Origin: Tieghemiomyces parasiticus
Taxonomy: Eukaryota > Kickxellomycota > Dimargaritomycetes > Dimargaritales > Dimargaritaceae
DNA length: 57,345 bases
Direction of reading: 5' to 3'
Assembly: GCA_027575765.1 (NCBI GenBank)
Contig: JANBPT010000199.1
Span: forward strand, 1 to 57,345
This document shows positions 41,637 through 54,483 of the stretch, one piece after another. Each line of letters opens with the position of its first letter. Position 1 is the stretch's first letter. The notes under the pieces are model-generated. The model was given only the letters and a program-made list of their open reading frames with translations. It was not told where the DNA came from and searched no databases. Both the position numbers and the translations under genes were made by a program.

Positions 41637-43053
41637 CTAATTAAGCCACTTGTTGAGCCCCATCCCAATTGTACAGGTCACAATGATGACCGAACCTAGA
41701 ATAGACATGGCATCGGGGATTTCATGGAAGATAGTGACCCCAAATACAAACGCAAAGACAACATCCAAGTTGCGCATCAACGTGGCGGGACCGGCGCGGC
41801 TGAGCTGGAGGCCGTTGTTGAGCAGGGCCTGACCGAAGAAGGCCGCCAGTCCAACCCCGCTCAGTAGGAGGTACTCCTCGGTCGTTCGCGGCCAGATAAA
41901 TTTACTGGAACTGCCGCCGCCGCCGCCGGAGCCAAGGAAAGGCAGGAGGGATCCGTTGAGGACAAATGGGAGGCCAGATACGAGGGTACTAATACCGCCA
42001 AAGTAAATGACGTGGACGAGGTAGTGTACATCACGGCCGACCTTGCGTACAATGACGTAGCCCATGGCGCTGAGTACGGCGCCGGCCAGGCAGGCCAGGA
42101 CCGCAAGGAGGCGGCCGAACAGAATGTCGTCGGGTAGATGGCTGACACCGAAGAGGAAGGAGGGCTTGGCGACTAGGACGATGCCAACCATGCTTAGCGT
42201 TGCCGCCACCCGGTCAACATGGGTGAAGCGCTCATGCAGGGCGAAGTGGGCCAGAATGGCTGTGAAGACGGGACCGGTGAAGAAGATGACTGATAAGCGG
42301 TAGTGATTTTGTAAGAGGGGAGGCGGGGATACAGGAGGAACGTGAGGGTTCCGAGGTTAGTCAATTTTCGTGTGGACGGGAGTACAGTTGAACTCGAAGT
42401 AACTGTAATGGTACACAAACACACACACACAGATAGAGAGAGTTGTATAGCATAGTCACGTCCAAATACGTGGGGGGGGGGGAAGCAGATGGAATTCTTG
42501 CTGGCCAAGCACCCATCAAGTTATACCCAAAGCAGCCCCACCACCTCTTTCACCCAGTAAGACATTAAACCACCCCCTCCCGCGAGTCTTCAGCCCTATT
42601 AGTCTTACCGGTAGCATCCGCCAGGGGTAAGTGCGTCAGCCCATAAAAATAGCATGCCAGCCCCAATGCCCCGGTAGTCCCACGTAAGAGTAGCCAAGGC
42701 CGCAACGCGGGCGGCCCGAGGGGATTCTTTTTAAACACCGTCGTGATAATCAGCACCCCCAGCGCCAGCTGCCAGACGCTGCGGGCCAGCACCACTTCCA
42801 GGGTGGGGAAAGTTGCCCCGGCGATCTTGACCAGGAGTGACATGAGGCTGAAGCCAAGTGCCGAAATGGTCATGAGGCCTAGGCCGACCAGCTCCCGTCG
42901 GCGGGCCCCCACGAGCGGGTCGCCGCCGCCACCAGAGGTGACCGAGCCGAGGGCTTGTGTGAGTCGGGTGGGCAGAAGTGGAGCGGTTTCCGAGGCACTG
43001 GCCGGGGCTACGCCAATGCCGGTTTGAATGGGGTTCGCGGTCGTACGGACCAT
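41637..43053 (-). CDS. EamA-family drug/metabolite transporter (DMT superfamily), two exons
   Basis: A 365-residue membrane protein from exons 43053-42609 and 42289-41637, with a 319-base intron in phase 1. A soluble N-terminal arm (about 60 residues, with APLLP) precedes two EamA repeats of five membrane segments each. Typical features are GLMTISALGFSLMSLLVK near the first helix, ARSVWQLALG, LRGTTGALGLACYFYGLTHLPLADAT, VIFFTGPVFTAILAHFALHERF, and in the second half AFFGQALLNNGLQLSRAGPATLM and FAFVFGVTIFHEIPDAMSILG. A Gly/Ser-rich loop (SGGGGGSSS) lies between helices in the second half. The substrate is unknown. The intron holds a CA repeat and a G run at 42471-42481. The gene is divergent from PEX3. 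Confidence 0.88.
42418..42431. repeat. (CA)n microsatellite in the DMT transporter intron
   Basis: Seven CA units within the single intron of the minus-strand transporter gene. Confidence 0.7.
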
Positions 43054-45145
43054 GGTAAATTGCGGTCAGTTCTGTGGGAGAGGTTAAAAAATATTAAAAT
43101 ATATAATAAATAAAGGGATAGAAAGTTGTAGAGCTGTGGCGGTGACACCAATGTGGACCGCCTTTGCAAAGAGAACCACAAAAAAAGGCTTAGTTTGCGT
43201 TGGTGGTGCGTATGGAAACCGGAAAGTCAGAAGGCGAAGCAGTAGAAATATTTTGAAGGGCGAGGAAAGAGAGGGAGGTAGGTCGTCAAGCCTCTGGGCC
43301 CCAGGGCAGGGCGGGTGGTTGTGGGCTTTAAGGCCTGAAGAGCATTGTCGGGCAGTCAAGGAGAGTAGAGTGTCCCCCTCCAATAGTAGGGCAGGCGAGT
43401 TCATTCCTGATGAACCGTCTCCTACATACAACAGCAGGAAATGGGGAGATCAGGAGGCGGGGGGCAGGCGGCTAGCCCACCACCTGGGCCTGTCGATCCG
43501 GTCACATTTCACCATGACCCACTCCACCCAGTGAACCAATTGCCAGCACCGGCGCAGTGTGTGAGGGAAGCGACGATGATACAAAGTTGAAGTAAGGGTC
43601 CTTCCGCAGCGTAGCGTTCAGCGTCTACCTTGGCTTAGGGGCGGGAATGCAGATGAGCCGGACTAGCCGGTTGCTATTAGCGCTAGACCGATTGCCTGAT
43701 TCACTGCGATGATTAAAGGGGGGCACAGAGGAGGCAATGGCATGCGTCAACCAGCCACTGTAACCTTCACCATGCCACTGGGGCCATATCGAGTCGAGGG
43801 AGGACGAGGAGCGGAGACAGACAGGTACGGCGTAGCCAAGGCACCTCCCGTTACCAGCTCTTCCCATCAATTCATTGCTTGGCCTATCCAACACAAGCCG
43901 ACCACCTAGCTGGACATGTCTGGTCGCAGTCCCTGGACCGGTGCCTTCTCCTTTGGGCGAATCAGCGCTACACGGCTGGTAGTTATGCTCTCCAGGGAAC
44001 TTGGTAGCTATTTCTTTGCTGGCCCCGACCGTCCTGAAAGCCAGCGGCCCCCTCCCATCTGCACTAGCCCGTTACATTGAGAAAACGAACGGGTATCCGC
44101 ACGGAACTGCAGCATTGGCGCGGTGATGCAGGGGTTGGTGCAGATCCATGGTCGGCTGGTTCATGAACCAGCGTAGGCCTTACGCAGTAGGTGAACACAA
44201 TCTATGGCTGCGGCTGCAGACGCGCATACTTGGCAGAAGCCGCCGGCGACTTACCCCACCTTGCCCTGCTCTGTGACTGCGCTATGCCGTTGTCATGTTC
44301 GGTAAAGTATCGGCCAATGTAGCAGTGGATATCGATATTACACCCAGAGAAAGACAATCTTACGCTATTCGCCAGTCGAGTAAATTTCTTCTTGTCGCAC
44401 TGGCCGACGCCAGAAGGCCCGGTGCTTAGTCGTTATTTATAGCAGTATATCAGATGCTCAATCTAGTCATGGATGGAGGGGGGGCTGCGATACACTTCAA
44501 GTGATCGGTGACGCTAGGGGAGCGAGTGGGCTGTCGATGGGCGGCGGTATGGCGTACAAAACCTCGGACCTGTTGACCTTAGGAATCTGGGCCCGCTGTC
44601 ATGTGAAAGGGACTCCTAGTAGTAGATGGCGCGAGTGGGGGGGGGCGGATAGATATTAGGCGTACACCCCCCCCCCTTCGCGGGCTAGCTAATCAGGCAC
44701 TGAGTTTAGTTCTGGTAGAGGTGGGGGAGGCACCCAGAGTAACCATTCGCTCTAGCTGCGACCCACCTACGCAGTTCCACCGGCTCACTAACCCTCATCT
44801 CATCATCTTCACACGCTGATGCAGCTACAATGCGACTTCCCAAGGACCAGGCTTCCAAGTCCCTATCCCGCACACCTCCGCCGCTCGCATGGACCAGTGT
44901 GAGATAACTCCCAGGCACGCGCAGGGCGGACGGTCCCGGGTGTCTCAGCAAGCCCTTTACTGCCAGCGGACAGAGACCCACAGACTCTTCAGTACCTCCA
45001 CCGCTCACACCGCCATTCCTTCCCTCCCATTTCCTCGACACGCTCTCGCCTTTACTGATTCGTATATCTTAACGCCTTTTTCTTAATTGCCGCTCGCCGT
45101 CAGTCCGTCCCATTGGTCGCCTCTTCCTCTCCGCGACACGCCGCC
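43054..45145. other. Divergent promoter region between the DMT transporter and PEX3
   Basis: Next to the transporter start the plus strand is purine-rich (43080-43300); before PEX3 it is pyrimidine-rich (44990-45130). G and C runs occur near 44637-44645 and 44667-44677. The stretch 43600-44500 has short broken open frames that could be a worn transposon, but I cannot assign one. Confidence 0.45.
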
Positions 45146-46931
45146 ATGTTCTCGTCGGTCTATGGGTATGCCAAACGGCATCGCAAGACCATGTTCATTA
45201 CAGCCGGTGTGGTGGCCGGCGTGTACTGGGTCGGCCAGTATGCCAAGCGCAAGCTCACCGAAATGCAGGCGGCCATGGCCAAGGACCGCATGTGGCAGGA
45301 GAAGTACGTAGCGTTCCCGCGCGCGCAAGCACCGTTATAACACGAATGAGGCCAGGTGATGGGTGGATCTCCAAGACCCGCCCATGAGAGGGAAGCGTGG
45401 TGGTGGCAGGGGAGGGAAACTACTCCATTCGACGCAAAGATACTAACTTCTCGAAACCGCTATCCACCTTACCTATAATCTCCCCCTCCATTCCAGCCTG
45501 CGTCGGCGGTTCGAGCAGAACCAACAAGATTGTACCTTCACGGTCATGTCGCTGCTCCCCACCCTTTGCGAGCCCATCCTGGACGCTATGAACGTTGAGA
45601 AACTGGTGCAGACCCTGAAAGAGTACCGCAAGGGACCCATCCTAGACACTTCGCCGCTCCCGACCGAAGATTCTGCCGCCGGGGTCGATGACGTTGCTGC
45701 GGCTGCGCAAGCCACCCTAGGATCTTCCCCCGCCTTGGGCTCTCCATCTGCTCTGACCATCGTGGACGCGGCCGTCCATCCACCCAAGACCAAGGTTGAA
45801 CTGTGGGAGGAGATCAAGCTGGGCAGCTTTACACGCCTGCTAACCTCGCTCTACTGCCTCAATTTCTTGACGATTTTCGTCTACCTTCAACTCAACCTCA
45901 TTGGCCGTTTCATTTACATTGACTCGGTGGTGACGCTAGCTCAGGAGGAGGCGATGGGTAGCGAAGCGTCCGGGCCCGCCCAAGTCCCGCACCTACCGCC
46001 TTCCGTCCTGGATGCCACGGTACCTACCCCGGGCAAGACCGGCCGCCGTCTCCCGTTTGCCCTCGAACAGGGCTACCTTACGCTAACCTGGTGGATTCTC
46101 CACGAGGGCTGGCGGACCGTCCATGCGCAGGTAGTAGAGGCGGTCGAGGAGACCCTGGGCAGCGTATCGCTCAAGTCTAAACTGACCCACATCGAGCTGG
46201 TTGATCTCCTGGCCGTCATTCGGGCCAAGGTGGAACGCGACGGTGACCGTGGAGCCCTGCGCGAACGGTTCCGTGGTTGTCTGTGGCCCCGGGACCCGGG
46301 AGTAGGCGAAGGAACGGCGGAGACGAGGACCAACGATGACCCTAATGGGGAGGAGGAGGAGGAGGCTATTGACCTTAGTCCCGCGGAGGAGGCCGGCCTG
46401 CGGCGCACCTTGCGAGAAGGAGGCGCTTCCGTGGCCATCTTGAAGGAACCAACCTTCCGACGGATCCTCACCGAGACGCGCGATTTCCTCGAGAGCGACG
46501 ACTTTGAACTTGTGAGCCAGCGGTGTTTGGACCGGACCTTCTCGTTGCTTTATGAGACTCTCCACCAGTACTTCCCCGAGCGTCCACCTGCCCACCCTTC
46601 TATGCAGCCCGTTTCGACCAGGAGCGGCGGCGGTGGCAACGACACTTATGCGAGGGCGGCTTCTCAAACCGATTTGGCCGCCTCGTTCATATCCGCCACG
46701 ACGGCCCCCGACTCCGCGGCCCGTGACTCGACCCCCGTTGATTTGGTGGAGGAGTTTGAAAGCTTTAGCGTGATCGAACCCCGCCTCGCCCTCGCCACGC
46801 TGATCCCTCGGGTCACCCGCGAGGTGCACCAAGTCCTGAACGGATTCCCCAACACGTACCTCGAGGCGATTACCGCGGTGCCCGAGCTGCAGGCCTTCTC
46901 GGCCGTCATCTACACCTCCTTGGAACTCTAA
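45146..46931 (+). CDS. PEX3: Peroxisomal biogenesis factor 3 (Pex3), two exons
   Basis: A 530-residue protein from exons 45146-45303 and 45497-46931 (intron 193 bases, phase 2). The N-terminus has a short basic lead (YAKRHRK) followed by one membrane segment at about residues 16-31 (FITAGVVAGVYWVGQY), the Pex3 peroxisomal targeting and anchor element. The cytosolic part shows LRRRFEQNQQDCTFTVMSLLPTL, the conserved block near residue 55, then WEEIKLGSFTRLLTSLYCLNFLTIFVYLQLNL and a C-terminal helical domain (DFLESDDFELV, VHQVLNGFP). Pex3 recruits Pex19 with bound membrane proteins to the peroxisomal membrane. An acidic Glu-rich insert (EEEEEA, near 275) and the Ser/Gly-rich stretch near 395 extend it beyond the human length of 373. 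Confidence 0.93.
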
Positions 46932-47011
46932 CTTGTGGCGTGCATCATGCCCTCACCTCGTCCCCTTACATTTCAACTTCCCGAAGGAGATCGGCGTGCC
47001 ACATTAAGCAA

Positions 47012-47030
47012 TCTCTCTCTCTCTCTCCCT
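47012..47030. repeat. (CT)n microsatellite
   Basis: A run of CT dinucleotides just downstream of PEX3, in the 3' flank. Confidence 0.8.
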
Positions 47031-49498
47031 TTCCGCACACTTTTACGCCGTCGCCCTCCCCCCCTGATAACTTGAAACGCCTTTTTCTTGATGTTGGTTT
47101 ATTTTATATCTGGCCCATGTGCTCATCCTACACCGACAAGGTGGGAAAGGATCGCTCCGATCTTGACCTATCGCGTCACCTGCCTTCTTTATCCTTTTCT
47201 TTGACCATGTGTAGGTCGGGCCACATCATCTCTTTACCTACCCTGCGCTGTCGCATTGTTTGACATAATCTTTGACGTGGCAGCACCAAGGCTCCGCATT
47301 TTGGTTACTTTTCTTTATACAGCTACCAACATCACCACTACACATGTTGACTTACCCACCCCTTGATGTCAGTGGAACTGCGCACGCCCAATATATATAT
47401 TACGGCAGATCACCTTAAATGGCCTGTAGTCACACGATGCTGGGGCTACTGTGTATCGATTTCATTAGCGCATCTCCAGTGGGTTAACTGAATACCCCTC
47501 CCCTCCCTCACCACATATCCCCACCCCCTACTCTCCCCTGCTTGAGTCTAACGGAAACCCGGGCTTCTGCCGGCCATAGCCATTGTTCGCTCTCCTGCCG
47601 CGCGGTTTCATTGCTGGGTTGCGCCGTTCGATTTGGTTGACACTCAAGGTAGACTAATGTCACGGGGTATTACCCTTGGGAGGGTAGGAAGAGGCCCTGA
47701 AAAGGAGTCGGGGTCGAAGCAAGTTTAGCATCGTATGGTTTGAGCGGTCCAAGCCTCATCGTACATGTACGAGCGGGTGGGGAGGTGGTGCCGTGATTAA
47801 CTAACTGCAGTAGTAAGACTCGAAAAGAGCGAGAGAGGGGGGGGGAGTGATGTGCCATGGCGTTGGTCATGGCGAGCTGGATTGGGGTACTACTGTTGGG
47901 CGGAGAGGTTGATGGGCAGGTACGTGGTGCAAGGCGAGAGGACACTGCCAGGCGGGTGGCCCAGTAGAATGCGTGGAGGAGGGTAGAAGGCTGAGTGTAA
48001 GCGGGAGCTTAAGGCCCGGCCCGATTAGGACTGGGCCGATACTGATGGATCATGCACTTCAGCCGGTCGCTTCACCGCCCACCCCCTCCGCTTCATCCCC
48101 TTTCAGGCCTTTCTTTCTTTCTTTTATAAAAGAAAATACAAGCTACTGGGCCGTCGAGAGGCAAGCGGAGTCGCCGCGGGAGAGATGGCCATCCGTACAA
48201 GTTGGCGACGTGGAAGCTTGAACGGGCCACTTGGTAGGCATAGCCCTACTCGAAGCCAGATGTCAGCTACGAAGAGTCGGTAGTGGTGGGAGAAGTGGAG
48301 CCGAAGGGCGATGATGATCATTGTGATCTGTAGGTGGCGAGGGTTGGACGAGGGCGATCACCACGGCCCAGGTACTGCCTAGAAATGGCGTATCCGCGCC
48401 TTGGTTACACCGCGCTCACCAATCCCCATGCAAAGGCAGAGCCGGGTGGAGTACTTGAATGTCGCGCAGGTGGCCAAAGGGAGGGAGGGGCAGGGTATGG
48501 GGACGAAAGGCCTGAGACTGTACACGCTGTGATTGGCTGGTGTAACTTTATATTGCGCTCTCACTCTATTCTCGCTTCTCCACTGCCATGCCTGTTGTAG
48601 GTTTATTTTAAAAAATATATATATTTACATCCACTTGGTAGGCTGGGCCCCCTCTCGATCTTCTTTTTTAGTTGCATACTGGCCGTTTAGTAGGTCAGAG
48701 ACCTGGAGCTGGTTTGGTGGAGATCGACCCCGCCCCCCTCCGGTGATGATGAATATGCAACAGGAGCCCACCACCTGCCACTGTCGCAGTAGCAAAGACC
48801 AGGCCGACTCACAATCTGACCGGTGGCACTGACACTGGCCAGCCCGTGGTGCCAAGTCAAGCGGTGTGTGTATATGTGTGTGTATGTGGCAAGAGTCTGA
48901 AGGGGTGACTTGCCTCTCGCCACAGGCCCTTTCATTAGCGACCGGTCTCTGAGTCCACGGTGAAGGTAAGGGAGGCGGGTGGGGCCGAAGCCACACCATA
49001 CCTACCAACCAGCCCGAAACTTCTCTCCCTTTCTATTTCAGCAGGAAAGGACCTGCGAAGTGTGAGTGGGCGAGAGTATACAACGAAAAGGGGCAGTCGG
49101 TCGGCCTTTCAAAGGGATCAGCCCCAACCAACGCTTTGTTCACCAATCTGTCAGGGCCATCGGCCAAAATGGATGATGCTCGTGGGCTCTACCGGGCATC
49201 CCGTGGACACATAATCCTCGGCTGCCGCGCTCCCCCCCTCCTCCGGGCGAGCGGGGGACATTGCCCCAAGGGCCGTTCATTTATATATTGTGCTGACTTT
49301 GCTGGGGGCTGAACGTTAGGCGCGGAGAAGGCGACGCTAGGCCAATGTGGGGGTGGCCAGGACCGGGGGAGGGGGGGGGAGGGAGAGGTGTGAGGGCATT
49401 AAGGTGCATATACCGCCGGCCGCATACATGCATGCAGATGAACAGCGCCCAACCTAACCCTCGCCCCCACCATCTTTCTCTCTCCCAGGGTCGCACGC

Positions 49499-49552
49499 GT
49501 GTGTGTGTGTATGTGTGCGTGTGTGGTGTGGTGGGTGTGTGTGTATGTGTGT
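49499..49552. repeat. (GT)n imperfect microsatellite
   Basis: An imperfect GT repeat interrupted by A, C and G. Alternating purine-pyrimidine tracts of this type can adopt Z-DNA. Confidence 0.85.
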
Positions 49553-50457
49553 ACAATCGAATCGGCCGAGGCTAGTAACTCTGGCAGCTGGCGGGGTCGC
49601 TCTCCTCGCCCTCCCCCCCATGTCCCCAGTGTTGCCGCCAGCGCGTGCGTAGGTGCATTCGTAGTGTACGCTATGACACGTCGCTTCCGGCGCCGTCAGC
49701 CCTATGGCCTGCACAACTGAAGGCCCTAGCGCCCGTTGAATTGCTCGTTCCACGCAGGCTGGGAGGGGGTTCACGGTGTAGCGGGAGGTAGGGCGTCGGG
49801 GAGGGCTACAGACCCTTTACATCCCAAGGCAAGTCGGTGGATTATAACTGGAGCGTTGTTCATAGGGAAGGCGTGCTGGGGGGGGGGGGAGTTTGATGCG
49901 TGAAGAGGGCCCGAGGGCAACTGGAGCGATTAATGCGTCGACCGATGGAGGGAGTGGGCGGCGTTGACCCCTCCCAGCCCTTTGAAGTGGATGAGGCGGG
50001 GCGGGGGGCCAGGCCGGGAACCGTGGCCGTCTGGCGTGTGGGTGGGTGAGTGTGTAACAGTAACCGACAGGTGGACGTGATAACTCGCCCCCCGAAATCG
50101 TTTCCGGGTGCGCACGACCCGTTAGAACTAGTTACACCGAGCTGCTCCCCTTGCCTACCAGACATTAGTGCAACCGATGCGCCCACCTTCCACCCCCCCC
50201 GCCTCCCTCCGCCTCCCCTTCCTAGTCACGCTTAGCCACCCCTGTCGCGGCCAAGGGATCCATCGTGCGCCAGCATCAGAAAACGTTTAACTCTAACGCA
50301 CGTCACGGAGTAGAGAGGCAAAAGTGCTCTTCACCACCTTCGCCACTTTACGCATATAGTTTCCCGAGCTGCTCAAGGTTGCTGGGTCTAGTGGTAAGCC
50401 CTCTTGTAGGCATATAGTCAGCTGGCACCTCTACGCAGCGTCAGTCGGGAATAGTAG

Positions 50458-50477
50458 TAATAATAATAATAATAATA
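50458..50477. repeat. (TAA)n microsatellite
   Basis: About six and a half perfect TAA units, about 730 bases upstream of the PWWP-like start codon. Confidence 0.85.
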
Positions 50478-51205
50478 CAATGTCTCCGCCCGTACGCTCC
50501 ACTACTCCGAGCAAGTTGCGGTTTCCACAGGTTGCGCTGGCAAACTGCTCGCCTCCCTCCCTCCCTCGCCCTTCACTACTTAGCCTGCCCCATCCTTCCC
50601 CTCTCAATCTCGGCCCTCAACCGTCCGTCCACTGCGCCACTTAATTCAGCATACGCGCACGCGCGTAGGCCTCGTCGCTTCCCCCCTCCTCCCCACCCTG
50701 GGCTACGGGCGGTCCCAAGCCTCCACGGCCCCTTATCTTCAGGCCCACGAGTATATAAACCTTACTGGCAGGTCGCCTACCCTTCGACCCACCCATCGGT
50801 TCCCTCTCCTTGCTCTATTTTCTCCGCTCTATTATCCCGGTCGCCGATACGTACCCGGCTAGTGTGCGCTTACCTATCTTTCTTTCTCTCGCTCTCCCTC
50901 TCTCTCTCTCCCACTTACACTTTCCCGCGCCTCTCCCTGACTCTTGTTATAGCCGCCCACTATATATGGTCCTGACGGGTACCTCCACTCTCCTCTCTTT
51001 CTTGCCCCTTTTTGCACCGTTGCCCCGATTCCGTCCCCACTCAGCCCCTCTAGAGGGCCTTTTCGTTTCTTTCTGGCTCCACATCCGGCACACCGGCGAC
51101 GACACCGCTCTCCCTCCGACCCACCTACCCCTCGCCCAAGTCTCTCCTTGACCCCCGTCCCACCCCGCCCGCCCTCCTTGACCCGGTCCTTCCTCTCGCA
51201 TCGTG

Positions 51206-54200
51206 ATGCAAACCGCTATGGACCACGGTCCGTCGTACCACTACCCGCGGGGCTACCCTTCCAGTACCGCTGGCCCTCCTCCGGTGCGCTCTCCCCCACC
51301 AACCCGCCACCGCGGCCCGGTACTGTATGAGCGCGACGTGGTGTTTGTCGACCCCCTTGACCCCGCCGCTCGCTACTGGTGGCCGGCGATGATCGTCCCC
51401 CGGGATGAAATCGACTCTTCCATGCTGTTCTCGTCGCTGGGTCCCGACCAGTGTCTCGTCAAGTACTTTGAAGACTGCCAAACGTAAGTGCCCCACTCTC
51501 TAGAGCTCGGTTGCTCTACCTGTACCTTTCCTACTCCAGTAGACGCACACATGTATGATACAAAGTCTGGGTTTTGGCCTGCCTTGCTCGTTCGGGTCGG
51601 GCGGAGGAAGAGGGGACGCGCAACTGCTGTGTGGGAGAGAGTTCCAAACCCCTGGTCCTTCTAGTTTGATACAGGCAAATGCCCCCCCCCTCCTCGTTCT
51701 CTTCACCTACCCGTCACTTTTGGGTACATCGGTGACAAACCGGACCTGAGAGCGAGCAGGTCCTTGCACGCGCTTATTAGCCACTTATTATTGGCCGCCC
51801 GGCTCGTGGCTGTGTCTTCGGTGGGTAGCGTGGGTGGAGCCACCCCCCTTTTTACGCCACCACCCCTATCCGTTTTCATTCTTCGTTTACCCTTCCTTCG
51901 CTTAGGAAATTGGGCTCACGGGTTCCTTTTTTTCCCGGCCCGATTCATCCATCGGTATTGGTGTCCCTTTTATCGGCCAGCCTTCTGTCGAATGGGAAGA
52001 TTTACTGTGCCATGTTTCCTTTTTTTTTTTCTGTACCTCTTACGTCCTCCTTTTTAGCTCTCCCATCTGTACCTTGGCTCTCGCTTAGACCGGGCTCTGG
52101 GGTCTTCAAATCTATTTGACACCGCTTCGCCTGTAGGCTAGGAAATGAGCCGGCTCCCGCTACGGTGCAAGCCTGGAAGACCACACGGATGGACACACGG
52201 AACGTGTGGAGACCCATGGCCCGCACCCTCCCCCCACCTTTGGATACCTGACATGACTTTGGTCATGTAACTTAGTTGAAGGGAACCCCCTGAGTGGTGG
52301 GTGTCAGTCCTGATGTCCACAGTGCCTGTTTGTTCGTTTCTTCCTTATTTACAATTTTCACAGCCGGACCTACCCTCTCTGGCCTGGTCTATTCTGCAGT
52401 CTGCCTTTTGCGTTAATGTTATGGTCTCTCCAGTGCGTCTACTCCGGAAAGTGTCTTCATTACGAAGCGCGTTCTCGATATGTCTGCCGCGCATGGTGCA
52501 GGTTACACACGTCTCCGGGCCGCTTAGTCCACATAGCTTCACCCTACTCCTCCTCCCCCCCCCCCCACTGGGCTGACATGTGGGTACCTATCCGCGTGGG
52601 ATCCTTGGTTGCATGTCGCTATGAGGTGAGGGGGGGGGGTGAGTGTGTTTATGTCGGCGGGCACCCTCCTCCCCCCCCGCGTCTTTCACTCTTACCTCTC
52701 ACTCTCCAATGTACAGGTCCTTCCTTGTGACATGGCTACTTATTCCCCGCTCTTCATCTGCTTCACCGTATCGCAAGGCGCTGGGTAGGGAAAGGGTGAT
52801 GAGGGCGTAGCTAGTGCCGTCGCGCACTATATTGGTTCGTTCTTCAGCTCGCTTTTAGCTCTCTCTCTCACTCGCAGCGCCTTTGGAGTGTCTGGTGCCA
52901 TTTCCGAGCGGCATAACAGCCTAGACCCGGCGTCGCTCGTGAAACAGTAGTCCCACGACCAGTCATCGGGGGGGGGTTCGGCCAACGCGTTCTTGGTCTA
53001 CCCCACAACCCATTTCCCAGCTCCTCCTTTGGTTGCCACACAGCCACTCGTCTCCTACCTCATCCGCCTATCTGGCGCTTGTCGCTCATTTTGTCTATTT
53101 CTGGATTCCCATAGTGGCTTTTTTTTTGGCAGCGCCTCGATCTACCTGGCCATTTGTCCACCCCAGTCACTACCTATTTTTGCCTTCCCCTCCCTTTCCC
53201 CACTCATCAGCCCCTGGCAATCCTTACTAACCACATACGCTTCTTGCCCTCTACTCACATTTCATGTTGTCCAATCCATATAACTTTCATCCGCCGCATA
53301 TCTCGCTGCTTTTCTATTTGGGGGGCCGACTTCTGGGCCGTGCAGTTCCGTGGTATATTACCGAGAGCTCGCACCCTTTGATCCGCACTGTGAGCCGTTC
53401 ATTAGCTTCGCCCACCGCGCCGGCCAGGACTTTTTCAACGACCGCGGCGTTGACGCTGCCTTGGACTACCTCGAGACCGGTCGCCTGCAGCAGAAGTTTG
53501 TGTGGAAGTACTGGGGCCGGGGCCGGATGCCCGTTCCGCGGATACGGCACCTGCAGTACCCGCCGGCCCCGTCTCCCGGTCTGATGGCCACTGGGCCCGT
53601 GTCTACCCCGATGGTCACGCACCCTTCCCTCCCCGCCCCGTCGCGCCCGCCGGTCCCGGCCCCCGCCAGTTACTACGCCCCGCCACCCCCGCCGCCACTA
53701 CCGACTCGACCCGTGGCCAAGCCCACGCCGGCCCCGGTCCCAACACCCCTTCCGACTCCTGCCCCTGTCCCTACCGTAGTTGTCCCCCCTGCCGCGGCCG
53801 TCAGCCCAGGGCCCTCCAGCCCTGCGCCAGACGTGGCGGCCGCTGCTGCCGCCCTGCTCAGTCAGCCCAAACCGGTCGCCCCCCGCCCGCCTGGGCGGTC
53901 CACTCCACTCCTGTCCTTCCGCAACTCTCCGTATTTGCCCCGGCCGGTCCCCCCACGATCTTCCATTCGGGGATCCCTGGCATTGATACCGGAGACGGAG
54001 CGGTCATCAGCCGAGTCCTCATCCCCTCCGGTGACATCAAAGGCGAAGGCCGCTGCCCCGTCTCGCCGCAACGCCACCCGCAAGCATTCCGAGGAGGATG
54101 CCCTTCCATTAGATACACGCACCGATACGCTCGACGTGGCCGCCCTCCTACAAGACTTTGACCGCAAGTACCTGTCCGTATCCAAGACCACTCTACCCGC

Positions 54201-54483
54201 GGGTCAGTGCCGTGTGGCCTCTCCGATAGCCTCCCCCGCCTCATCATCGCACACATCTACTGTTGGTGGCAGTGAGACAACCCGGCTCATCATACCCGCC
54301 GATAGTGAGCTAATCGACATTGAAGCTGATCTAAAGCGGCAGCAGATCCATTACGCCCGGCTCAAGCGAGTGCGGCGCAAACTCACCCGTGACATTGCTA
54401 AGCTTAGTCCCAGTTCTGTCGTTGCTCCCCCCGCTCCCATATCCAGCACCACCCGGGCCGCCAAGCGGAGGCGGCGCAACTGA
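51206..54483 (+). CDS. PWWP-like chromatin reader with Pro-rich region, two exons
   Basis: A 471-residue protein from exons 51206-51483 and 53346-54483. The frame is continuous over the junction (phase 2) and the domain is interrupted by an intron of 1862 bases. The reader module spans both exons: ERDVVFVDPLDPAARYWWPAMIVP (Trp 58, Trp 59, Pro 60) and VKYFEDCQ, then VVYYRELAPFDPHCEPF. This is the barrel pattern of PWWP/Tudor-family domains that bind methylated histone tails and DNA. After it comes a helical part (FISFAHRAGQDFFNDRG, ALDYLETGRLQQKFVWKYWG), a long Pro/Ala/Ser-rich disordered stretch (about 175-330), and a C-terminal basic tail (LKRVRRKLTRDIAKL, RAAKRRRR) that could be a nuclear localisation signal. 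Its partners are unknown. Confidence 0.78.

Larger units (their letters stand above)
46932..51205. other. Long non-coding region rich in microsatellites, leading into the PWWP-like gene
   Basis: No supported gene in 4.3 kb. It contains CT (47012-47030), GT (49499-49552) and TAA (50458-50477) microsatellites and several G runs (49367-49379, 49878-49889). The last 700 bases are strongly pyrimidine-rich on the plus strand and probably form the leader of the next gene. Confidence 0.5.

Noticed and set aside
52796..52802. GTGATGA in the long intron, resembling a C box of a box C/D snoRNA
   Set aside because: No D box (CTGA) follows at a suitable distance and no terminal stem is visible.
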